The notes below the pieces were generated by a model. It searched no databases. It saw only the letters and a program-made list of their open reading frames with translations, and was not told the DNA's origin. A stretch of 10,659 nt of DNA from Pseudomonadota bacterium. Its GTDB lineage: Bacteria; Pseudomonadota; Gammaproteobacteria; Pseudomonadales; Pseudohongiellaceae. Of the stretch, positions 4,828-10,659 are shown piece after piece (position 1 is the stretch's first letter; every line of letters starts with the position of its first letter). The stretch covers positions 1 through 10,659 of the forward strand of contig JADFOC010000041.1 in the NCBI GenBank assembly GCA_022563075.1, given 5' to 3'. The position numbers and the translations under genes are program-made.

Positions 4828-6206
4828 TGCTTGAGTTTCTTCCAATCTTGTTTTTTGTCATCGTTTGCCTGGTGCTTATGGCGGGCTATCCCGTGGCATT
4901 AACATTGGCGGGAGTCTCCCTGTTGGCTGCCGGCGCCGGAAGCCTGGCTGGAGTTTTCGATAGCGCGTTTGTCTTCTCAATCCCAAATAGAATCTATGGC
5001 ATCTTGGTAAATCAGAACCTGTATGCCGTTCCCTTGTTTGTGTTTATGGGATCCATGTTGCAAAAATCTCGCATTGCCGAAGACCTGCTAAAAAACATGG
5101 CGATGGTATTCGGGGCCCTGCCAGGCGGACTCGGCATCTCAGTAATCTTGGTGGGAATGTTGTTGGCGGCCAGTACCGGTATCGTCGGTGCAACTGTTGT
5201 CACCATGGGCATCCTGTCGCTACCCATCATGTTACAAACAGGATATAGGCCGTCCTTGGCTTGTGGCACAATCTGTGCGACCGGCACTCTGGGTCAGATC
5301 ATCCCGCCTTCCATCTGTCTGGTGCTACTTGGCGAAGTCATCTCCAATGCCTACCAACAAGCACAACTTAGTAGCGGAAATTTCGCACCCGATTTTGTCT
5401 CGGTGGGAGACCTGTTTGCAGGGGCCATTATTCCTGGAATCCTGCTGGTAATTGCCTATGCAACTTATGTATTTGTGATCGCAGTAATTAACCCGGAAGC
5501 GGCCCCGCCGGTAAAGGATAGAGGCGCGGGGCTGAGTCGAAGCGCATTAATCACGGCCTTGTTGAGCGGATTACTGCCGCCCATTTTCCTGATGGTCGCG
5601 GTACTCGGTTCGATTCTTCTGGGGGTGGCGACGCCTACCGAGGCGGCTAGTGTGGGAGCGATGGGGGCGATGCTGTTAGCTGGGCTTAAGCGGAAGCTCA
5701 ATTTCAAGATTTTGCAACAGGTGGCCATCGAAACCATGCGAATTACTTCGATGGTTTACCTGATTCTTGTCGGCGCCGCCATTTTCTCTTCGGTTTTCAG
5801 AGGATTTGGCGGTGATAGCTTGATTGAAAATTTGCTGACCAACATGCCCGGAGGTGTTGTTGCCGCCACCCTGATAGTCATGTTATTAATATTTTTACTT
5901 GGCTTCATCCTCGACTTTATCGAAATAACCTTCATGGTGGTGCCTCTGGTTGGGCCAATATTATTGGCAATGGGACTGGATCCAATCTGGCTTGGCATCA
6001 TGATTGCGATTAATCTGCAAACATCTTTTCTGACACCCCCATTTGGATTTTCACTGTTCTATCTACGCAGTGTGGCACCGAAAGAGATAAGCACTGGCGA
6101 TATCTATAGAGGTGTAATACCGTTTGTGATCATGCAGCTTGGATTAATGTTGTTGCTGGCGTGGCAGCCAGCACTGGCTACCTGGTTACCGGCGCTGCTT
6201 AAATAG
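4827..6206 (+). CDS. dctM: TRAP transporter large permease subunit (DctM)
   Basis: The 459-residue product is the large, sodium-coupled transport subunit of the TRAP system, an inner-membrane protein of about a dozen helices plus helical hairpins. Visible family features are the start LPILFFVIVCLVLMAGYPVA, NLYAVPLFVFMGSMLQKSRI, the first-repeat motif GTICATGTLGQIIPPSI, the linker VATPTEAASVGAMGAMLL and the second-repeat motif LQTSFLTPPFGFSLFYLRSV. A periplasmic or loop insertion around AQLSSGNFAPDFVSVGDLF is common in the branch that works with TakP-like binding proteins. Translation starts at a GTG that overlaps the dctQ stop, with AGAGGA 8 nt upstream, so the two are translationally coupled. 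The thioesterase gene follows after 19 nt. The partner binding protein is encoded in the opposite direction about 430 bp downstream. Confidence 0.95.
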   Translation: MLEFLPILFFVIVCLVLMAGYPVALTLAGVSLLAAGAGSLAGVFDSAFVFSIPNRIYGILVNQNLYAVPLFVFMGSMLQKSRIAEDLLKNMAMVFGALPGGLGISVILVGMLLAASTGIVGATVVTMGILSLPIMLQTGYRPSLACGTICATGTLGQIIPPSICLVLLGEVISNAYQQAQLSSGNFAPDFVSVGDLFAGAIIPGILLVIAYATYVFVIAVINPEAAPPVKDRGAGLSRSALITALLSGLLPPIFLMVAVLGSILLGVATPTEAASVGAMGAMLLAGLKRKLNFKILQQVAIETMRITSMVYLILVGAAIFSSVFRGFGGDSLIENLLTNMPGGVVAATLIVMLLIFLLGFILDFIEITFMVVPLVGPILLAMGLDPIWLGIMIAINLQTSFLTPPFGFSLFYLRSVAPKEISTGDIYRGVIPFVIMQLGLMLLLAWQPALATWLPALLK

Positions 6207-6225
6207 CCTGATTCGAGGAACTGGT

Positions 6226-6624
6226 ATGAGTACAACCAAGGATATTGCTGCCAAGCCTGTAGGTGAATTGGCAATACAGACACTGGCTATGCCCAGGGAC
6301 ACCAACGCCAATGGCGATATTTTTGGTGGTTGGCTGGTGTCACAAATGGACCTGGCGGCGGGCATTCTTACCAAAAAAGTGGCGAAGGGAAGGTCGGCAA
6401 CGGTTGCCATTAAAAATGTGAATTTCCTGCAACCCGTCAGCGTGGGATCGACCGTCAGCTGCTACGCTCAGATCACACACCGAGGACGCAGTTCACTTCA
6501 TATCGCTGTGGAAGTGTGGATTTCAAATTTAAGTACTGATAACACAATTAAAAAAGTCGCCGACGGATTGTTTGTGTTCGTGGCCATTGGTGATGATGGC
6601 AATCCCCGACCGTTACCGGATTAG
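6226..6624 (+). CDS. yciA: YciA-like acyl-CoA thioesterase
   Basis: This 132-residue hotdog-fold cytosolic enzyme hydrolyses acyl-CoA thioesters. The YciA signature MPRDTNANGDIFGGWLVSQM (residues 22-41) is complete, and Asp31 in NANGDIFGG aligns with the catalytic aspartate of the family. VNFLQPVSVGSTVSCYAQI and SSLHIAVEVWI follow, and the tail FVFVAIGDDGNPRPLP is typical. YciA enzymes are broad in substrate and form hexamers. GAGGA lies 7 nt before the ATG. The gene follows dctM by 19 nt and is probably in the same transcript, which would link uptake of an organic acid with CoA recovery, though YciA is often found next to unrelated genes. Its stop is 10 nt from the stop of the convergent binding-protein gene. 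No terminator hairpin is visible in that gap. Confidence 0.93.
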   Translation: MSTTKDIAAKPVGELAIQTLAMPRDTNANGDIFGGWLVSQMDLAAGILTKKVAKGRSATVAIKNVNFLQPVSVGSTVSCYAQITHRGRSSLHIAVEVWISNLSTDNTIKKVADGLFVFVAIGDDGNPRPLPD

Positions 6625-6634
6625 CTCGGTTAGA

Positions 6635-7735
6635 TTAGTTCAGGGGAAGTTTGCGGGCTTCGATATAAGCTTCTTCGGCAATTCGATGGTAATTTTGAAC
6701 GCCTGCCTGAAAGCTCTTGTAGGAATCATAAATCCGCTGCGTCACTGCATCGGTTTCCGCTAATTCCCTAACCACCTCATTAGAGATTCGATGTAACTCC
6801 ACCAACACATCGTCTGGCAGTTTCCTTAACTCAACATCGTGGTCCTCAATCAGAACTCGAAGAGCCTCGTTGTTCCTGGCGGTTAGTTCGTCCAGCAGCA
6901 ACTGGTTCATCACTTCAGTGCCGGCGTACAAGATTGCTTGCAAGTCTGGCGGTAAGGCCTCGAAAGCCGATTTATTAAAGATTGTTTCAAGCGTCGAACC
7001 CGGCTCATGCCAGCCTGGGTAATAATAGTAATCGGCAACTGTGTGGTAGCCTGCGGCCAAGTCATTATAGGGGCCGACAAATTCGGCGGCATCCAGCGCG
7101 CCGGTTTGCAAAGCCGTGAAGACTTCGCTCACCTGCATGGTAATTTGAGTTCCGCCAGCTCGTTTAAACACCTCGCCCCCAAGGCCAGGGATTCTCATTT
7201 TCAAGCCCCTGAAATCTGCCAGAGAATTTATTTCTTTATTGAACCAGCCAAACATCTGGGTGCCAGAATTACCGCCTCTCACCGGGATAAGATCAAATGG
7301 TTCGTAGAGCTCGCGCCACAATTCATTGCCGCCACCGTAGGCTAGCCAGGCGTTCATCTCGGCCGCCGTAAGCCCGAAAGGAATGCCTGAAAAGAAAGGG
7401 GAGCCAGGTATCTTTCCTTGCCAGTAATAGGAGGCAGAATGACCAATCTCGGCGACGCCTTGTGAAACGGCATCGAACACTTCGAGTCCGCCAACCAATT
7501 CATTGGCGCCATAGACGTGAATGCGCATGCGTCCATTACTCATCTTCTCGACAATATCGGCAAAATGCTCTGGAGATGTGCCGAGCGCAGGCAGATTTTT
7601 CGGCCAGGATGTAATCAGCTTCCATTCATAGACAGTCAGGTCATGAGTAGCCACCGAATTGCCAGTCGTTGGCTGTGATTCGCCACTGCAGGCGGCAATC
7701 GATGCAAGCAGGAGAGACAGGAAAAGATTTTTCAT
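6635..7735 (-). CDS. dctP: TRAP transporter substrate-binding protein (DctP), TakP-like, predicted lipoprotein
   Basis: This 366-residue binding protein belongs to the DctP family, TakP-like branch (alpha-keto acids with sodium in Rhodobacter; lactate-calcium in a Thermus relative). Landmarks are YEWKLITSWPKNLPALGTSP near the mature N-terminus, VFDAVSQGVAEIGHSASYYW, SGTQMFGWF (Gln160), GLKMRIPG (Arg181, the usual carboxylate-binding arginine), AAEFVGPYNDLAAGYH (Glu218, Gln160 and residue 219 are expected cation ligands; TakP has Trp at 219, here Phe) and YYYYPGWHEPG (236-246). The N-terminus MKNLFLSLLLASIAAC has a clear lipobox with Cys16 and Ser at +2, so it should be lipid-anchored, unlike most TRAP binding proteins, which are soluble. 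It lies 54 nt downstream of uvrD on the same strand and converges with dctQM. The ATG has no good ribosome site. Confidence 0.93.
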   Translation of the reverse strand: MKNLFLSLLLASIAACSGESQPTTGNSVATHDLTVYEWKLITSWPKNLPALGTSPEHFADIVEKMSNGRMRIHVYGANELVGGLEVFDAVSQGVAEIGHSASYYWQGKIPGSPFFSGIPFGLTAAEMNAWLAYGGGNELWRELYEPFDLIPVRGGNSGTQMFGWFNKEINSLADFRGLKMRIPGLGGEVFKRAGGTQITMQVSEVFTALQTGALDAAEFVGPYNDLAAGYHTVADYYYYPGWHEPGSTLETIFNKSAFEALPPDLQAILYAGTEVMNQLLLDELTARNNEALRVLIEDHDVELRKLPDDVLVELHRISNEVVRELAETDAVTQRIYDSYKSFQAGVQNYHRIAEEAYIEARKLPLN

Positions 7736-7789
7736 AAATGTTTTGCCAGTTCGTTGTGTTTGACTCTTTATTGATCTTAATTAAATTTT

Positions 7790-9985
7790 TTATCCCAGTA
7801 CTTCCAGCTTGGCATAAGACAATACCAGCCACTTGCTACCGACTGTATCAAAATTAACCTGCACTCTCGCATTTGGACCCTGGCCTTCATAATTTAGCAC
7901 CACACCCTCGCCAAACTTATTGTGGCCAACCCGTTGTCCCAGTGAAAACTCCGTTTGCGGCACTTCTACATTTCCATTCAAGCCCTTGCCGATCCTGGTT
8001 GAGCCGAAGCTCGGCCGACTGACGGTGGATTTCAACCTGATCTCGTCTATCAGTTCCTTGGGAAGTTCCCCTATAAATCGAGAAGGGCGACAGAGTTTAA
8101 CCTCACCGTGCAACCTTCTCGATTCTGCATAGCTCAGGTAGAGCTTTTTCTTTGCCCTGGTTATACCTACGTAACAGAGTCTCCTCTCTTCTTCGAGGCC
8201 GGAAATGGTTCCCATAGACATTTTGTGCGGAAACAAGCCCTCCTCTAAACCAGCCAGGAAAACCAACTGAAACTCCAGGCCCTTCGCCGAGTGAAGGGTC
8301 ATGAGTTGAATCGCATCATCCGATTCATCTGCCTGTGTATCGCCGGCATCCAGCGCTGCCTGATCCAGGAACGCAGCAAGTAGAGTATTGGACTTGAGGT
8401 CAAAATCTTCATCGAAGTCTACTCTATCGAAATTCCTGGCCGCAGTGACCAGTTCCTCCAGGTTTTCAACACGGGCTCGCGCTTTTTCACCTCCTTCTTT
8501 TTCATGGTGCTGAATCAGGCCGCTATGGGTAATAATGTGCTCTGCCTTTGCATGCAGCTCCAGCTCATCGCACGCCTCTTGCAAATTATCAATCAGCTGA
8601 AGAAATGCCAACACAGCATTGGCGGCACGCGAATTAAGCAGCGACTCATTCACGCACTTGGTGCAGGCTCGCCACAGGGAACAATTCTGCGCACGAGCCA
8701 CGTTGCGAATCGTGTCCAGAGTACGGCTGCCTATTCCTCGCGCAGGCACGTTAACAACTCGTTCCAGTGCGGTGTCGTCATCACGATTTACCAACAACCG
8801 CAAATAGGATAACGCGTTCCTGATCTCCAATCGCTCGTAAAACCGATGGCCACCATAGATTCGATAAGGCATGGCTACACGAAGTAACGCATCCTCCAAT
8901 TCTCTCGATTGTGCATTCGAGCGATACAGGATTGCCGCGTCGGACCTTCGGTTACCTGAGTTGAACCAATCTTCTACTCGGGCAACAATAAACCGGGCCT
9001 CATCTTGTTCGTTGAACGCCTCGTAGAGACTTATCTGTTCGCCTTTGTCGCCATCAGTCCAAAGTGTCTTACCCAATCGACTCTGGTTGTTGGCTATTAA
9101 TTTGTTGGCTGCTTGCAGAATGGTTGATGTCGAACGGTAGTTCTGCTCAAGCCGGACGATCTCGGCGTCGGGAAAGTCCACGTTGAACTGTTGAATGTTT
9201 TCTATTTTTGCGCCGCGCCAACCGTAGATAGATTGATCATCATCTCCAACCACCATCATCTGATTGGTTTTGCCTGCCAGGACACGCAACCAGGCATACT
9301 GAATAGCATTGGTATCCTGGAACTCATCGACCAGGATATGCTGAAAGCGATTTTGATAGTGAGCGAGTATTTGCGGATTCTTTAACCACAACTCGTGCGC
9401 ACGAAGAAGAATCTCACCGAAGTCGATCATGCCCCCACGGTTGCAGGCCTCTTCATAGGCGAGATAAACATTCAACATGGTTTTCGTATAGTCATCATCA
9501 AAATGCTCTATATTTCCAGCCCTGAGGCCCTCGTCTTTCTGTGCGTTGATGTACCACTGACATTGCTTGGCGGGCCATTTGTCCTCATCTATATGCAAGG
9601 AACGATTGATTCGCTTAATCAGTCGTAGTTGGTCGTCGCTGTCCAGAATATGGAAATCTTCAGCCAGCCCAGCCTCGCGCCAATGCGCCCGTAACAGGCG
9701 GTGGGAGAGGCCATGAAAGGTACCAACCCACATGCCATGGAGTGACTGGCCCAGCAGCGATTCGATACGACTGCGCATTTCACGTGCCGCTTTGTTGGTA
9801 AAAGTGACCGCCAATACGGCGAAGGGTGAGACCTGCTCCGCTTGCATCAACCACGCTACTCTGTGGACCAGTACCCGGGTCTTGCCACTGCCGGCGCCAG
9901 CGAGCACTAACAGTTTTTGGCTCGGATTCGCCACGGCGTTGCGTTGCGGTTCGTTGAGAGATTCGAGAATGTGGGATACGTCCAT
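7790..9985 (-). CDS. uvrD: DNA helicase II UvrD
   Basis: The 731-residue product is a full-length superfamily 1A 3'-to-5' DNA helicase, similar in size to E. coli UvrD (720). Motifs in order are: Q motif around Gln14, Walker A AGAGSGKT (29-36), Ia VTFTNKAA (60-67), Walker B VDEFQDTN (219-226), III GDDDQSIYGWRGA (247-259), IV EQNYRST (280-286), V TLHSAKGLEF (563-572) and VI EERRLCYVGITRA (599-611). A C-terminal Tudor-like domain follows (about 671-731, SLGQRVGHNKFGEGVVLNYE), which in UvrD contacts RNA polymerase or UvrB. It unwinds DNA in nucleotide excision and mismatch repair. A distinct UvrD rather than Rep or PcrA is favoured by the N-terminal and C-terminal sequences and the gammaproteobacterial context. 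No LexA box of the CTGT-N8-ACAG type is seen upstream. dctP follows after 54 nt with no visible terminator. Confidence 0.96.
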   Translation of the reverse strand: MDVSHILESLNEPQRNAVANPSQKLLVLAGAGSGKTRVLVHRVAWLMQAEQVSPFAVLAVTFTNKAAREMRSRIESLLGQSLHGMWVGTFHGLSHRLLRAHWREAGLAEDFHILDSDDQLRLIKRINRSLHIDEDKWPAKQCQWYINAQKDEGLRAGNIEHFDDDYTKTMLNVYLAYEEACNRGGMIDFGEILLRAHELWLKNPQILAHYQNRFQHILVDEFQDTNAIQYAWLRVLAGKTNQMMVVGDDDQSIYGWRGAKIENIQQFNVDFPDAEIVRLEQNYRSTSTILQAANKLIANNQSRLGKTLWTDGDKGEQISLYEAFNEQDEARFIVARVEDWFNSGNRRSDAAILYRSNAQSRELEDALLRVAMPYRIYGGHRFYERLEIRNALSYLRLLVNRDDDTALERVVNVPARGIGSRTLDTIRNVARAQNCSLWRACTKCVNESLLNSRAANAVLAFLQLIDNLQEACDELELHAKAEHIITHSGLIQHHEKEGGEKARARVENLEELVTAARNFDRVDFDEDFDLKSNTLLAAFLDQAALDAGDTQADESDDAIQLMTLHSAKGLEFQLVFLAGLEEGLFPHKMSMGTISGLEEERRLCYVGITRAKKKLYLSYAESRRLHGEVKLCRPSRFIGELPKELIDEIRLKSTVSRPSFGSTRIGKGLNGNVEVPQTEFSLGQRVGHNKFGEGVVLNYEGQGPNARVQVNFDTVGSKWLVLSYAKLEVLG

Positions 9986-10004
9986 AACGCACTATTCTAC
10001 CAAA

Positions 10005-10163
10005 ATGGCAGTCACATTCTTGGGTTTATCACCCGCATCCGGCGAAACTGTAGAAGCCGAAACAACCCAATCTAATGGCAGAGTCTTTAGAGAAAAAGAT
10101 CGTAATTTGGTAGACTACCGCGCCGGTGAAAGACTCGAGTTACCCCATCAAGCCCATGCTTAA
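10005..10163 (+). CDS. Possible small protein, unsupported
   Basis: A 52-residue frame begins at ATG 10005 (MAVTFLGLSPASGETVEAET) and ends at TAA 10161-10163. The C-terminal half, RVFREKDRNLVDYRAGERLE, is charged. There is no Shine-Dalgarno sequence before the ATG, I recognise no family, and it lies where the uvrD promoter should be. It is listed only because the frame avoids the low-complexity look of most shadow frames. It is more likely non-coding. Confidence 0.15.
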   Translation: MAVTFLGLSPASGETVEAETTQSNGRVFREKDRNLVDYRAGERLELPHQAHA

Positions 10164-10234
10164 TCGGTATTTTTTGAAACCGCCTAGCTGCCTGCTACTG
10201 CGTCCTCATCTAGCCGAGGCGAGTCGAATATATT

Positions 10235-10241
10235 AGGAGAG
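10235..10241 (+). promoter_or_regulatory. Ribosome-binding site fixing the gcdH start
   Basis: AGGAGAG is a near-perfect anti-Shine-Dalgarno match. Its AGGAG core ends 6 nt before ATG 10246, which decides the start of the dehydrogenase gene. Confidence 0.8.
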
Positions 10242-10245
10242 TGAT

Positions 10246-10659
10246 ATGTCTGTCAGATCGGACGACGTGCCCTTTAATTGGAAAGACCCCTTTCTGATGG
10301 AAGAACAACTCAGCGAAGAGGAGCGCCTGGTAAGAGATACGGCCAGGCAATATGCGCAAGAAAAGCTGTTACCCAGGGTACGGGAAGCTTATCGCAATGA
10401 GTACACAGATCCTGAAATCTTTCGTGAGATGGGTGCGCTGGGTCTGCTGGGCTCGACCATTCAAGGCTACGGTTGTGCTGGCGTGAACTATGTATGTTAT
10501 GGCCTGGCGGCTCGGGAAATTGAGGCCGTCGATTCCGGTTATCGCTCGATGATGAGCGTACAGTCCAGCTTGGTTATGCACCCCATCAACGTCTTTGGCA
10601 CCGACGAGCAGAAACAGAAATACCTGCCGAAATTAGCCAGTGGCGAATTTATCGGTTGT
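10246..10659 (+). CDS. gcdH: Glutaryl-CoA dehydrogenase, 5' part (runs off the window)
   Basis: The first 138 codons of an acyl-CoA dehydrogenase family flavoenzyme are present and open to the right edge. The sequence follows glutaryl-CoA dehydrogenase closely: [20 protein letters not shown] at residues 10-29, [20 protein letters not shown] at 66-85, and [20 protein letters not shown] at 96-115, where the Arg-Ser pair is the one that binds the glutaryl carboxylate in the family. [20 protein letters not shown] then leads into the FAD domain. The enzyme oxidises and decarboxylates glutaryl-CoA to crotonyl-CoA, the step that joins lysine and tryptophan breakdown to beta-oxidation, passing electrons to electron-transfer flavoprotein. 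The catalytic Glu lies beyond the window. The start is fixed by a strong ribosome site. It is transcribed away from uvrD; no regulator gene of the GcdR type is seen nearby. Confidence 0.95.
   Translation, partial: MSVRSDDVPFNWKDPFLMEEQLSEEERLVRDTARQYAQEKLLPRVREAYRNEYTDPEIFREMGALGLLGSTIQGYGCAGVNYVCYGLAAREIEAVDSGYRSMMSVQSSLVMHPINVFGTDEQKQKYLPKLASGEFIGC

Larger units (their letters stand above)
9986..10245. other. Divergent intergenic region between uvrD and the gcdH-like gene
   Basis: This 260-bp gap must carry promoters in both directions. For uvrD a -10-like TAGAAT lies on the minus strand at 9999-9994, only about 10 nt before the ATG, without a good -35. For the dehydrogenase, TTGAAA (10175-10180) is followed 16 nt later by TACTGC, a weak sigma-70-like pair. 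No clear operator or terminator is visible. A 52-codon open frame on the plus strand (10005-10163) is listed separately. Confidence 0.45.

Noticed and set aside
7736..7789. Terminator between uvrD and dctP
   Set aside because: The stretch is AT-rich but has no GC stem before a T-run on the minus strand.
9732..10163. 143-codon plus-strand open frame
   Set aside because: Its first two thirds are the antisense of the uvrD start region; only the last 52 codons lie outside and these lack a ribosome site.

Overview
The window looks like a chromosomal segment of a gammaproteobacterium, probably marine or otherwise aquatic. This rests on a UvrD of gammaproteobacterial type, YaaA, a YciA-type thioesterase, a TRAP transporter of the alpha-keto-acid (TakP-like) class and a glutaryl-CoA dehydrogenase. 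The organism cannot be named from the sequence alone.

Region 1 (1 to about 1950) is accessory DNA, visibly more AT-rich than the rest. It holds five short, unrelated, same-strand genes or gene remnants: a DHFR/RibD_C-like pseudogene with an in-frame TGA, a DUF3024 protein, a GFA-family zinc protein, a VOC/glyoxalase C-terminal remnant and a small lipoprotein. Imperfect inverted-repeat sequences resembling integron attC recombination sites lie between them. No integrase is in view. The best reading is a decaying stretch of integron gene cassettes (a cluster of attC sites lacking an integrase, or the tail of a larger array). Several sites and genes are damaged.

Region 2 (1964 to 3387, minus strand) carries a probable two-gene unit, yaaA followed by a DUF938 methyltransferase. 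Next comes about 470 bp without an intact gene (3388 to 3855), which contains reading frames suggestive of a degraded gene on the minus strand. An unrecognised three-helix membrane protein follows (3856 to 4218).

Region 3 (4318 to 7735) encodes a complete TRAP transporter in a split layout. The small (DctQ) and large (DctM) membrane subunits overlap by one base on the plus strand and are followed closely by a YciA-like acyl-CoA thioesterase. The substrate-binding protein (DctP, TakP-like, predicted lipoprotein) is on the minus strand, convergent with them, and sits directly downstream of uvrD. The binding-protein family suggests a small 2-oxo or 2-hydroxy monocarboxylate as substrate, taken up with sodium.

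Region 4 (7790 to the end) holds the full-length DNA helicase II gene uvrD on the minus strand. A 260-bp divergent intergenic region separates it from the start of a glutaryl-CoA dehydrogenase gene that runs off the right edge. I see no new defence or enzymatic system. The most interesting parts are the decaying cassette region and the split TRAP locus.
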